From NCBI RefSeq assembly GCF_900452865.1, contig NZ_UGOZ01000001.1:1984001-2048000 (forward strand): a DNA stretch of 64,000 nucleotides, read 5' to 3'. The notes under the pieces are model-generated. The model was given only the letters and a program-made list of their open reading frames with translations. It did not search any database and was not told where the DNA came from. The DNA comes from Legionella taurinensis. GTDB taxonomy: Bacteria > Pseudomonadota > Gammaproteobacteria > Legionellales > Legionellaceae. The position numbers and the translations under genes are program-made. This document shows, piece by piece, positions 10,272 through 18,378 of this stretch (the stretch's first letter is position 1; every line of letters begins with the position of its first letter).

Positions 10272-11138
10272 ATGACTGCCTTCATTCTGGACGGCAAAGC
10301 CCTTGCCCGGTTAAAAAAAGACGAGCTTAAACTGGCCATTCAAGCACGGATTGCCAGCGGTCGGCGCGCTCCAGCACTGGCCGTCATACTGGTAGGCGAT
10401 GACCCCGCTTCCCATATTTATGTGACAAATAAAAGCAAAGCTTGCGTTGAAGTAGGCATCACCTCCGAAGCCTATCAGTTATCAGCAAACACCTCGGAGC
10501 AGGAATTGCTGGCTTTAATCGACCGGTTAAATCACTCACCGGCCATTGACGGCATTCTGGTGCAACTGCCTCTACCCGACCACATGCACACTCACAAAAT
10601 CATTGAATGCATTAGCCCTTTAAAAGACGTTGACGGTTTTCATCCTTACAATCTGGGGCGGCTGGCGCAGCGCCTGCCGCTTCTCAGGCCGTGTACGCCT
10701 TACGGCATTATCCAGTTGCTTCAGGCCAATGGCATCACCCTGCGCGGCCGCCATGCCGTCGTGGTTGGAGCATCCAACATTGTAGGCCGGCCCATGGGGC
10801 TTGAATTTTTAGGCGAAGGGGCGACGGTGACCATCTGCCATCGGTTTACCCGCGACCTTAAAGAGCATGTACGCATGGCTGATGTGCTGGTGATAGCGAC
10901 TGGTAAACAGAACGTGGTGGATGCCGACTGGCTGCATGGCGATCAGGTCATTGTTGATGTCGGTATTCATCGCCTCGCCGACGGAAAATTGCGCGGAGAC
11001 ATTGATTTTGACAAGGCTGTGAGCCGGGTTGGCTGGATTACGCCCGTCCCAGGCGGAGTCGGCCCCATGACCATTACTGCCCTGCTGCAAAACACCCTCT
11101 TTGCCGCAGCGCATCACGACATCAACCCGCTACCATAA
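10272..11138 (+). CDS. folD: Bifunctional methylenetetrahydrofolate dehydrogenase / cyclohydrolase
   Basis: FolD interconverts 5,10-methylene- and 10-formyl-tetrahydrofolate for purine and formyl-Met-tRNA synthesis. It has 288 residues. The signature VQLPLPDH near residue 97 and the motif VPGGVGPMT near residue 261 are both present, and the NADP-binding Rossmann loop is [11 protein letters not shown] near residue 163. GAGGATAT precedes the ATG. It converges on dsbB, the two stops overlapping by nine bases. It is divergent from fimV across a 236-base gap. Confidence 0.97.
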   Translation: MTAFILDGKALARLKKDELKLAIQARIASGRRAPALAVILVGDDPASHIYVTNKSKACVEVGITSEAYQLSANTSEQELLALIDRLNHSPAIDGILVQLPLPDHMHTHKIIECISPLKDVDGFHPYNLGRLAQRLPLLRPCTPYGIIQLLQANGITLRGRHAVVVGASNIVGRPMGLEFLGEGATVTICHRFTRDLKEHVRMADVLVIATGKQNVVDADWLHGDQVIVDVGIHRLADGKLRGDIDFDKAVSRVGWITPVPGGVGPMTITALLQNTLFAAAHHDINPLP

Positions 11139-11681
11139 ATAGGCGGTGGGGTTATCGGGGCATTCCCCAAGACCGCATTCCGCCAAAACCGCAACAGCAT
11201 TGGCTAACGCCAGAAAAAGCAACAGAGCAAACACCGCATGCATGAAGGATTTCGTCACCGGAGTATTGCGCCATTGCCTCTGATATTGCGTATCGACACC
11301 CAGGATGATGGTATTAAACAGCACAATGGCCATGGAAATAACAAATGACCAGGTGTACATGTGCAGTCCTAGAATGCTTGAACCATAGGCGCCGCTGCCA
11401 GGAAGCACATGCAGGGCAATCTGCCGTAAAGCCACGAAGGCCGTGAACAAGGCCCCGAGCAGTGTCAGGGCGTAATGGCTGGGGTGCAGGCCGAAACGTA
11501 AATTCAGCAGAAAGCCGATCGCGGTAATTAAAAAACCGGCCCGCTGCAACAGGCATAATGGGCAGGGTAATTCGTTAAAAACGAACTGAAAAACAAACGC
11601 CATCACTAAAACAATAATGAGGGCAGAGGCATTGAGGAGATTAACAAGCTGCATCATACGATTCATGAACGCCGTCTTCAT
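11130..11681 (-). CDS. dsbB: DsbB-family disulfide bond formation protein
   Basis: DsbB reoxidises DsbA and passes electrons to quinone in the inner membrane. It has 183 residues with four predicted membrane helices. The first redox pair is in [12 protein letters not shown] near residue 40, and a second cysteine pair lies in [10 protein letters not shown] near the C-terminus rather than in a normal central periplasmic loop. The spacing differs from E. coli DsbB, so it may belong to a DsbB-like subgroup. AGGAACAGGA precedes the ATG and overlaps the end of the small gene upstream, so the two are probably one transcript. Confidence 0.88.
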   Translation of the reverse strand: MKTAFMNRMMQLVNLLNASALIIVLVMAFVFQFVFNELPCPLCLLQRAGFLITAIGFLLNLRFGLHPSHYALTLLGALFTAFVALRQIALHVLPGSGAYGSSILGLHMYTWSFVISMAIVLFNTIILGVDTQYQRQWRNTPVTKSFMHAVFALLLFLALANAVAVLAECGLGECPDNPTAYLW

Positions 11682-11689
11682 TCCTGTTC

Positions 11690-11845
11690 CTATAAATTAA
11701 GATTCAACTGGCTGGTGATGTGGTGAAAAAAGGAAGCCGCGCTCAGAAAAAGAGCAAAAGCCAGCGTCACTAACGACAGGTTTCGCCGCCCGACCCAGGC
11801 AAGCGAGATCACCAGAGCCAGAACCAGAAATAAAAATGCCATCAT
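11690..11845 (-). CDS. Small membrane protein, DUF5993 type
   Basis: A 51-residue frame starts with a double ATG at 11845/11842 and ends at TAG 11690, eight bases before the dsbB start. It encodes two hydrophobic segments (FLFLVLALVISLAW and LVTLAFALFLSAASFF) followed by HHITSQLNLNL. This layout, with a His pair before a short polar tail and a neighbouring dsbB gene, matches my recollection of DUF5993 proteins. It may be an accessory of the disulfide-forming protein, but that is inferred from position only. Confidence 0.75.
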   Translation of the reverse strand: MMAFLFLVLALVISLAWVGRRNLSLVTLAFALFLSAASFFHHITSQLNLNL

Positions 11846-11922
11846 GCCCTTCGTCCCTGATAATGCGTTTTATCTACTATAACCCTTTGCGCCATGGCTC
11901 GCAATGATGGCTGTTTAAAATA

Positions 11923-11952
11923 AAAAAGCAGCGGGTAATCCGCTGCTTTTTT
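11923..11952. terminator. Bidirectional intrinsic terminator
   Basis: An A-run, the stem GCAGCGG, a short TAAT loop region, CCGCTGC and a T-run form a near-perfect palindrome that can act on either strand. It lies between the minus-strand dsbB group and the plus-strand effector-like gene at 12181. The rest of 11881-12180 is AT-rich and holds no gene that I can support. Confidence 0.7.
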
Positions 11953-12180
11953 CCTGTGTTTGAAATAGCAATTGATTGCTGTTAAGGGGTTACTGCTGGT
12001 GACGGAGGAGGTGTTCCTGATAACAGATTTAAAGGGTGTGACCTCGCATTAATGTAATAAGATTTCCGAGCACTCTCTTTCTGTGTACAATTTAAAATCA
12101 CATAGCTCTTTATATTTTCAATTAATTCACATATAATTCTTTCTTAAATTATCCCCAGTGAATAGAATTAAGGTGAACGT

Positions 12181-13137
12181 ATGCAATCCAAATTCGAGAA
12201 GTTTAATGAATTACTACCAGAACTTAAAACTGAAACCGCTCAAAATTTATCAAACCGTGATTTAGTAAACTTAGCTCAGACATCAAAATATCATTTGGCT
12301 TTGTTTAAGCCTATGATTGATGTTCGTAAATTATTGCATCATGTGACACGTGGGGAACATGATGCGGTTAAAGCAATGCTAAAGAAGGACATGAGTTTAA
12401 TTTTTAAAAGGGGCGCCGTTACGGATTGTTCTGGGCGAGAATTTGAGAACATAAGTGGTTTTGAATATGCGCTGTGGGCCCTGGATAAACATATGTGGGC
12501 AGCAATGATTGCGTGCATCCCTCAGAATGAAGAAGGCAGAAAGGTATTCGCACAATTGATTGCTCAATACAACAAAGTGAACGCAGATGGAGTCACTTAT
12601 AAGCTTAATGGGAAAACAATCACTGAAAAGCATTTTGATTTCAATAATACCATCATGAAAGAGCTGCAAACACAAGTGGACTCAATAAACGCACCAGGGG
12701 ATAAAAATTGGGATGCCATTGATAAGCAATGGATAGAAGGTGCAGGTAGTGCCGAAAATCTTTTTCCTATACATGTTGTCTATGAGTACTGCTCTGATGA
12801 ACCTTTTTATCCTGTGCCGAAGTTTACCTCCCAGCCGAAATCATCGAAACAATTCTATAATTGGACTACTAAAAAGGATGAAAATTGGTTTAGTGTTGAT
12901 TCTAAGTTGTCGGTTGATTTTGCAATATATAAAGGTGGGGCCGCGGGCCCCTGGACCGGCCGGTGGGGTCGCGTGCCGGTGCTGGGGTGGGGTGTTGCGT
13001 CGAGGTGGGCGGTTGACGACGATTTGATTGCCATGACGGCATTATGTAAATTAAGAACAAACGATTTTATCGATCTTAAATCGCAACTTGAAGAACAGAT
13101 GACGTTGGATAAGCATCACCAGGTGTCTCAGATTTGA
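12181..13137 (+). CDS. F-box-like Legionella protein, candidate secreted effector
   Basis: It has 318 residues; the start is supported by AAGGTGA seven bases upstream. Residues 9-43 read like an F-box (LLPELKTETAQ, then NRDLVNLAQTS), followed by a helical region (VRKLLHHVTRGEHDAVKAMLKK) resembling an ankyrin-type helix pair. Proteins with this layout recur in Legionella, and F-box effectors there recruit host SCF ubiquitin ligase; the specific role here is inferred. No signal peptide is seen. The codons for residues about 255-280 are strikingly GC-rich (62 of 80 bases at 12941-13020 by hand count) inside an AT-rich gene. The 3' end overlaps the tail of the RT pseudogene. Acquisition by transfer is likely. 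Confidence 0.65.
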   Translation: MQSKFEKFNELLPELKTETAQNLSNRDLVNLAQTSKYHLALFKPMIDVRKLLHHVTRGEHDAVKAMLKKDMSLIFKRGAVTDCSGREFENISGFEYALWALDKHMWAAMIACIPQNEEGRKVFAQLIAQYNKVNADGVTYKLNGKTITEKHFDFNNTIMKELQTQVDSINAPGDKNWDAIDKQWIEGAGSAENLFPIHVVYEYCSDEPFYPVPKFTSQPKSSKQFYNWTTKKDENWFSVDSKLSVDFAIYKGGAAGPWTGRWGRVPVLGWGVASRWAVDDDLIAMTALCKLRTNDFIDLKSQLEEQMTLDKHHQVSQI

Positions 13138-14276
13138 CCGAATTGACATCATGTCGATGAAGAAGCCCGGCGGCGTAAGCCGCCACATGCTCATCCCAGC
13201 ATGAGTCCAAAAACCATAAAAGCAAGTCCTGGTATAACCAGTGTGCTGTTGTTCTCACCCACCACATACACCATCGATGCAAGTAACTGATGATTTGCCG
13301 GGGAGAAACCCTATCTTTGACCATCCATTTAACTTGCTCGCGCGCTTTGCGCAATGTTCTTGCATGAGGAACACTGTGTGTTTGCAAAAGAGGCTGCTCT
13401 TCGGGTTGTCAAATAGTCTCTACCCCCGATTTGGCTTGATTTTGTCCAACTCGCTCCGTGTTAGAAACAGTTACAACAGCCCGTGTCATTGTGGTGTTAT
13501 CCAAAGGCTGCGTCTTTGGATATTGGATGCCTAAAAAATGAAAGCCCTATCGATGGAGCCGATACGCGTTTTTTTACCAGACAAGCGCAGACGCCTTTCC
13601 TGCAACACCTGCATGAGACGCTGCTTACATCGATTGAGACTGCGCTGGGTTTGGCATAGGATAGGATATCATCCTGATACCGAAAGTAGGCCACATCCAT
13701 TTCATTGAATGCGTCATCTAACGGCTTGAGATAAAGTGCACTAAAAAATTGGGATAAAGGGCCGCGTAACGCAATGCCTGTATCTGGATTTTTATAGCCT
13801 CTTGGTGTTTCAATTGGATTGACTATAATGCGTTCCAACATCAAATTCAGTTTAGGATCATGGTAATGCGACTTAATATCCGCGCGAATAAGGTACTTTG
13901 GCTTCTTCTCTTCCAGAACTTTTTTCACTTGCTCTGTTGCATACTTTACCCCGCTTGGACCATGAAGGTGATAACAATTAGGGTTCATGACAAAAGGAAA
14001 TGTGGGCTTTAACTGGTGCAGCAAAACATGTTGCAGAATACGGTCGGAAAGATGGAGTTGATCAATCATTTCGTCTGGAAAATAACAACGCTTAAGAAAT
14101 CGTGGTGTATAACTGCCATCGATTAGGGCATGAATTCCTTCCACTAACCAATCATCCAATTCTCGTGCTAAAAAATGAATATCATGGTTATGGTGGGCAT
14201 GATGTTTCTGCTTATGGATCTTGGCAAACAGTTTCCGGCCTATATTCAGCATTGAAGTAAGATCCCAGCGTTTCAT
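13076..14276 (-). pseudogene. Reverse transcriptase pseudogene (two frameshifts and a stop)
   Basis: Read on the minus strand from 14276, an RT domain appears: IRADIKSHYHD near residue 137 and the catalytic FRYQDDIL near residue 195. Just after this (about 13663) the frame must slip to continue with CQTQRSLNRCKQRLMQVL. A second slip is needed at the T-run near 13533, between AFIF and GIQYPKTQPL. An in-frame TGA follows near 13410, after which the frame continues (HSVPHARTLRKAREQVKWM) to 13076. Each lesion restores a sensible RT-like protein, so this is a decayed gene, not three genes. The family is an RT type common in Legionella accessory DNA; no intron RNA, retron RNA or variable repeat was seen nearby. 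Its neighbour is an ISKra4-type transposase on the other strand. Confidence 0.8.
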
Positions 14277-14418
14277 ACTTTATTTCTATCCTTGCTTCAT
14301 CCAGGAATCTATTCATCTGTTTTTATTGCATGGAACAGCCAATAATGAGCATTCTAACTTGACTGCCAAACCAGGTGTTATATCATCGCCATTTTAAAAC
14401 GGATTTGTAGTAATTGAT

Positions 14419-15699
14419 ATGGCTGAAGTGATTGCTGTAAATGGTGATGAATTAGTGTTGCAAGTACGGCTCAAACTTGATGGTTCCATGCTGAATATGG
14501 AGGAGGCCATTCAATCCGCAGTCAATGAAATGGGACGTCTTGCAACAGCAGAGGCATTAAAGCGGTTTGATACAACGGGGACACCTGTTCAAATAGGTAA
14601 TGTTCGGATGACAAGCAAAGGGAAAGTCCGAAAATGTTATGAAACACCTTATGGTGCTGTCCATTTGGAGCGTTACGTTTATCAAACCTCATCTGGAGGA
14701 AAAACCTACTGTCCTTTAGATGAACGAGCACGAACTATTATCAGTTCAACGCCACGATTTGCCAAGCAAGTTTCTAGCAAATACGCACAACTCAGTGCAC
14801 AAGAAGTCATGGACGATTTTAAAACCAATCATGGTCGTCCAGTAGCCCGTTCTTTTCTACAAAATATTGTGGATGTGGTGGGCTCAATCGCTCAAGCTGT
14901 GGAAGCAGACTGGATGTATGAAACGCCCAAACTAGATGAGGTTACCACGGTATCTGTGAGTCTTGATGGCACTTGTGTGCTCATGGTCAATGAAGGTTGG
15001 CGAGAAGCCATGACAGGAACAATTACCTTATACAATAAGACTGGAGAACGGTTGCATACTATTTATTTAGGGGCAGCTCCAGAATATGGCAAGGCGAACT
15101 TTTTGGAACGTCTTGAGCGAGAGGTGTACCGCATTAAATTACAATACCCTAATGCAACTTATGTGGGTATTGCTGATGGTGCACGAGTGAATTGGGATTT
15201 TTTAGAGCGCCATACCCAATACCAGGTTCTCGATTTTTTTCATGCAACTGAATATCTTGCAGCAGCTTCTCATGCCATGCACCCAATCGATACTTCACTG
15301 CGGAAACCTTGGCTCGATTGTGCATGTCACCGATTAAAACATGAGCTTAATGCAGCCTCCCAATTGCTTAGTGAAATGAGCAATATGCTACCCAATAGAC
15401 AAAGACAGGGGCTTGTTGACAAACTAAAAAGTGCAATTACCTATTTTAAAAATCAAAGGCAACGAATGGATTATAACTTTTATCAAATGAACAATTTGCC
15501 CATTGGCTCGGGGGTTACCGAAGCAGCTTGCAAGACTCTTATTAAACAGCGCCTCTGCCAATCAGGAATGAAGTGGAAAAATCAGGGTATTTCGATGGTC
15601 CTGCATTTAAGAGCGTTGATATCAACCAAAGGTCGGTGGGAACAATTTTGGGAGCGAATTAATCAAGCAGGTTTAATCGGTCTGGCAGAAATTTGCTAG
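14419..15699 (+). CDS. ISKra4-type transposase
   Basis: This is a DDE transposase of 426 residues that appears intact. Candidate catalytic positions are the aspartate in VSLDGTCV near residue 180, the one in GIADGARVNWDFL near residue 253 and the glutamate in GSGVTEAACKTLIKQR near residue 370; this last motif with its CxxLIKQRL extension is typical of ISKra4-family enzymes. I looked for terminal inverted repeats between 14277-14418 and 15700-15735 and found none convincing, so the element ends are not called. The right end must lie before the DUF1328 gene at 15736. A TTG or a further upstream start is unlikely; the ATG follows a short AT-rich leader. Confidence 0.88.
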   Translation: MAEVIAVNGDELVLQVRLKLDGSMLNMEEAIQSAVNEMGRLATAEALKRFDTTGTPVQIGNVRMTSKGKVRKCYETPYGAVHLERYVYQTSSGGKTYCPLDERARTIISSTPRFAKQVSSKYAQLSAQEVMDDFKTNHGRPVARSFLQNIVDVVGSIAQAVEADWMYETPKLDEVTTVSVSLDGTCVLMVNEGWREAMTGTITLYNKTGERLHTIYLGAAPEYGKANFLERLEREVYRIKLQYPNATYVGIADGARVNWDFLERHTQYQVLDFFHATEYLAAASHAMHPIDTSLRKPWLDCACHRLKHELNAASQLLSEMSNMLPNRQRQGLVDKLKSAITYFKNQRQRMDYNFYQMNNLPIGSGVTEAACKTLIKQRLCQSGMKWKNQGISMVLHLRALISTKGRWEQFWERINQAGLIGLAEIC

Positions 15700-15735
15700 T
15701 TATTTATAAGAAGCAAACAGTACATTAATTCGAGG

Positions 15736-15891
15736 TCATACCCGATTTAAAACCAGCAAAACGATAAAAATTACTAAAAACAAGAAGAATAATATTTTAG
15801 CAATTTCCGTTGCTGTTGATGCCACTCCCCGGAAACCAAACAAACCCGCGACAATGGCAATCACCAGAAAAACAAGAGCCCAATATAACAT
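15736..15891 (-). CDS. DUF1328 / YtjA-type small membrane protein
   Basis: A 51-residue frame begins at ATG 15891 with AAGGAG six bases upstream and ends in TGA. It reads [20 protein letters not shown], then [21 protein letters not shown], i.e. two membrane helices joined by a Gly-Phe-Arg turn, which is the DUF1328 pattern. These proteins are envelope- or stress-associated with no known biochemical role. It follows the CsbD gene by 15 bases on the same strand, a pairing often seen in stress-induced operons. Confidence 0.88.
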   Translation of the reverse strand: MLYWALVFLVIAIVAGLFGFRGVASTATEIAKILFFLFLVIFIVLLVLNRV

Positions 15892-15906
15892 GGTTCACTC
15901 CTTAAT

Positions 15907-16101
15907 TTAGTGTCTTCTGAATCGTTTCAATTGCTTGTCGATTTCGTCTTTGGTATAACCGTAATGTTTCGTTAGCTTGCCATAAATCTCTTGATTGTCT
16001 CCTTCGATTTCAAGTAAATCATCATCCGTTAGCCTTCCCCATTTCTGTTTTATTTTGCCTTTCATTTCTTCCCAGCTTCCCTCAAATATTTCCTTATTCA
16101 T
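15907..16101 (-). CDS. CsbD-family stress protein
   Basis: The 64 residues begin MNKEIFEGSWEEMKGKIKQKWG, followed by LTDDDLLEIEGDNQEIYGKL; this is the CsbD/YjbJ pattern of a WxxxKGxxKxxWGxLTDDD core. The proteins are small, hydrophilic, helical and induced by general stress in many bacteria; the molecular role is unknown. GGAG precedes the ATG. It is first of a two-gene unit with the DUF1328 gene. An AT-rich upstream region (16102-16290) probably holds its promoter, but no box was assigned. Confidence 0.92.
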   Translation of the reverse strand: MNKEIFEGSWEEMKGKIKQKWGRLTDDDLLEIEGDNQEIYGKLTKHYGYTKDEIDKQLKRFRRH

Positions 16102-16295
16102 TTTAATTCTCCGTTGGGTAAATTTTTATTAAAACCTAAGGAAAAAATAAAAATTATATTCCTCAATATATAAGAATAGTATTAACGAAATTGATTGTAA
16201 AATTTCATAATTTTAAGCACATAATTATTAAGTAATTTTTAAAAATATATTCAACTTGAATAAGGAATTCAGGCGACAAGAAAAAGAAAAAATAA

Positions 16296-16318
16296 GAGGC
16301 CTAAGGCCGTGTGGCCTC
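16296..16318 (-). terminator. Intrinsic terminator after the PA3496-like gene
   Basis: On the minus strand, GAGGCC, an 11-base loop and GGCCTC are followed by TTATTTTTTC. It lies 42 bases beyond the stop of the gene at 16360-16551. Confidence 0.6.
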
Positions 16319-16359
16319 AGACTGTATTCCTGGGGATGAGCGGGTGGCTTTATTGCCTT

Positions 16360-16551
16360 TTAACGATCCAGTTCATCCCAGTCAAAATCACCATCGAGCT
16401 CGTCGAATTCTTCTTTGAGTCGTTTCCTCTCCAGACGTTCTTCGATTTTTTTTCGCAGGTGTTTTTTCCGATTTAACTCGTCAGTATCCTCTTCGAAAGA
16501 AAAATCGGTAAACGAGTAGCTGTCATCATCCTGCTCTTTGTGCAAGCTCAT
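16360..16551 (-). CDS. Small acidic protein, PA3496-like
   Basis: It has 63 residues with strongly alternating charge: an acidic N-terminus, then RKKHLRKKIEERLERKRLKEEF and an acidic tail. The central ERLERKRLKEE helix resembles the PA3496 family of small pseudomonad/legionellal proteins said to influence envelope integrity; this assignment is by resemblance. GGAGG precedes the ATG. It is divergent from rlmJ with 132 bases between. Confidence 0.7.
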   Translation of the reverse strand: MSLHKEQDDDSYSFTDFSFEEDTDELNRKKHLRKKIEERLERKRLKEEFDELDGDFDWDELDR

Positions 16552-16683
16552 GTCGGCCTCCGTAATGATTCCACGTTATAAGTATAGTGCAAAGCGTGCC
16601 AATGATGAGGACTGAAAAAAAGAAGGCGGCGACCTGCCAGTCAGGCTATAATCAACGTCCTGTTGTCTTGCCATTGATTAGTT

Positions 16684-17508
16684 ATGCTCAGTTACCAACA
16701 CGGATACCATGCCGGAAATTTTGCCGATGTCATTAAACACGTCACTTTAACCCGGCTGATCGATTACCTGGTGCAAAAGGACAAGCCTGTTTTTTATTTA
16801 GAGACCCATTCCGGCCGCGGCCTGTATGATTTAAAAGACAGCCAGGCCAATAAAACCGCTGAATACAAACAAGGCATTTCCCTGCTTTGGGAAAAACAGC
16901 AGCAATTGCCGCCGGTTTTTCTCACCTACCTGAACCTGCTTAAAGCCCAGAACCCCACGCAGACGCTGCGTTATTATCCAGGCTCCCCGGCCATTGCCAT
17001 TGCCCAATTCAGGAAGGACGATCGCTTGTTCTGCTGCGAACTCCATCCCCAGGAATTTGAACAGCTTAAGCAGTTAAAACGTCAGGGTAAACGGGTGTTC
17101 TTCAGCGAATCGGACGGCATCCATCAATTAAAGGCTCTGCTGCCGCCCCCCGAACGACGCGGCTTAATTTTTATTGATCCGGCCTATGAAATTAAAAGTG
17201 AATACAAACACATTCCGCAAGCCATCAAACAAACCTTACCCCATTTTTCCAATGGAGTTTATTGCCTGTGGTACCCTCTGGTGGATCATTATCATCATCA
17301 GCAATTGGTTAGAAATCTGGCTGAAATACCCGCAGCCAATACCCTGCGCGTGGAATTTAATTTGACTAAAGCCCAAAGCGGCGGCATGACCGGTTGCGGC
17401 CTGTGGATAGCCAATCCGCCCTATACCCTGGCCGGCGAAATGAAAGAAGCCCTGGATTACTTACAGTCCCTGTTTAATCCCGGCATTACTTCTTATTACA
17501 TGGAATAA
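16684..17508 (+). CDS. rlmJ: 23S rRNA (adenine2030-N6)-methyltransferase
   Basis: RlmJ uses S-adenosylmethionine to methylate A2030 of 23S rRNA. The N-terminus YQHGYHAGNFADVIKH is the family hallmark. The SAM-site region THSGRGLYDL is near residue 40, and the catalytic DPAYE (a DPPY variant) is near residue 164. The 274 residues are of normal length. gloB follows after 19 bases in the same direction, so the two may share a transcript. Confidence 0.95.
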   Translation: MLSYQHGYHAGNFADVIKHVTLTRLIDYLVQKDKPVFYLETHSGRGLYDLKDSQANKTAEYKQGISLLWEKQQQLPPVFLTYLNLLKAQNPTQTLRYYPGSPAIAIAQFRKDDRLFCCELHPQEFEQLKQLKRQGKRVFFSESDGIHQLKALLPPPERRGLIFIDPAYEIKSEYKHIPQAIKQTLPHFSNGVYCLWYPLVDHYHHQQLVRNLAEIPAANTLRVEFNLTKAQSGGMTGCGLWIANPPYTLAGEMKEALDYLQSLFNPGITSYYME

Positions 17509-17527
17509 CCCATAAGGAAAAAGCAGG

Positions 17528-18295
17528 ATGATCATCGTTCCCATTCAGGCGTTTACGGACAACTACATCTGGCTTGTTGTCAATGAAGAGCAACACACAG
17601 CGATTAGTGTGGACCCAGGCGACAGTGGACCGGTTTTACATTACCTGAATGACAATCAACTGACGCTTGAGGCCATTGTATTAACGCATCATCACTTTGA
17701 TCATGTGGGTGGTGTTGAAGGCTTATTGACCACCTGGCCAAACACGCCGGTTTACGCCCCTGACGATTCTCGCATTCCGGCGGTGACTCACCCCCTGCGT
17801 GAGGGCGATAGGCTCTGTTTTTCCAACATGACCCTGCAGGTTTTAAGCACAACCGGCCATACTTCGACCCACATCAGCCTGTATGATGAAGCACAAAACC
17901 TGCTTTTTTGCGGCGACACGCTGTTTTCTGCCGGTTGCGGGCGGGTGTTTGATGGCACGCTGGACGCCTTGCACGGTTCGCTGGCGCGCCTGAAAGCCTT
18001 ACCAGACGCCACGCAGGTTTACTGCGCTCATGAGTACACACAACAGAATCTGCGTTTCGCAGCGAGTGTGGAACCGCAAAATGAAGAAATAACCCGTTAC
18101 CTGGAGGAGCTCGATCAGCATGCCGGCCGCTGCACCCTGCCTTCAACGATGGCGAAAGAAAAAAAAATCAACCCCTTTTTGCGTACGCAGGAGCCGGCGG
18201 TGCTCGCCTATGTTCGCAGCCGGGGCCTCGCCAGCCAGGAGTCCCTGCTGGTGTTTCAGCAATTGCGGGAAGACAAGAATAATTTTAAGACTTAG
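17528..18295 (+). CDS. gloB: Hydroxyacylglutathione hydrolase (glyoxalase II)
   Basis: This enzyme hydrolyses S-lactoylglutathione to lactate and glutathione, the second step of methylglyoxal detoxification. It has 255 residues in a metallo-beta-lactamase fold. The metal site THHHFDHVGG is near residue 55, with TGHTSTHIS near 112, a bridging aspartate in FCGDTLF near 129 and HEYT near 167. The C-terminal substrate-binding helices end in LREDKNNFK. An AAGGAAAAAGCAGG leader precedes the ATG. Confidence 0.97.
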   Translation: MIIVPIQAFTDNYIWLVVNEEQHTAISVDPGDSGPVLHYLNDNQLTLEAIVLTHHHFDHVGGVEGLLTTWPNTPVYAPDDSRIPAVTHPLREGDRLCFSNMTLQVLSTTGHTSTHISLYDEAQNLLFCGDTLFSAGCGRVFDGTLDALHGSLARLKALPDATQVYCAHEYTQQNLRFAASVEPQNEEITRYLEELDQHAGRCTLPSTMAKEKKINPFLRTQEPAVLAYVRSRGLASQESLLVFQQLREDKNNFKT

Positions 18296-18343
18296 CACGG
18301 CAAATTTACACTCTCTTGTCTTTCAACAAGGGATCAAATTGAG

Positions 18344-18349
18344 TATAAT
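18344..18349 (+). promoter_or_regulatory. Possible -10 box for the GDSL lipase gene
   Basis: A perfect TATAAT lies 30 bases before the ATG at 18379, in an AT-rich gap after gloB. No clear -35 hexamer at 16-18 bases was found (TTCAAC 16 bases upstream is the best), so this is tentative. Confidence 0.3.
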
Positions 18350-18378
18350 TTAACCTATTTCACTTCAGTGACAAAAAA

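Noticed and set aside
13497-14276. Intact 259-residue reverse transcriptase
   Set aside because: The last 60 residues are out of frame; RT sequence continues in other frames to 13076, so it is a pseudogene.
14277-15735. Exact ends of the ISKra4-type element
   Set aside because: No convincing terminal inverted repeats or target duplication could be found by eye.
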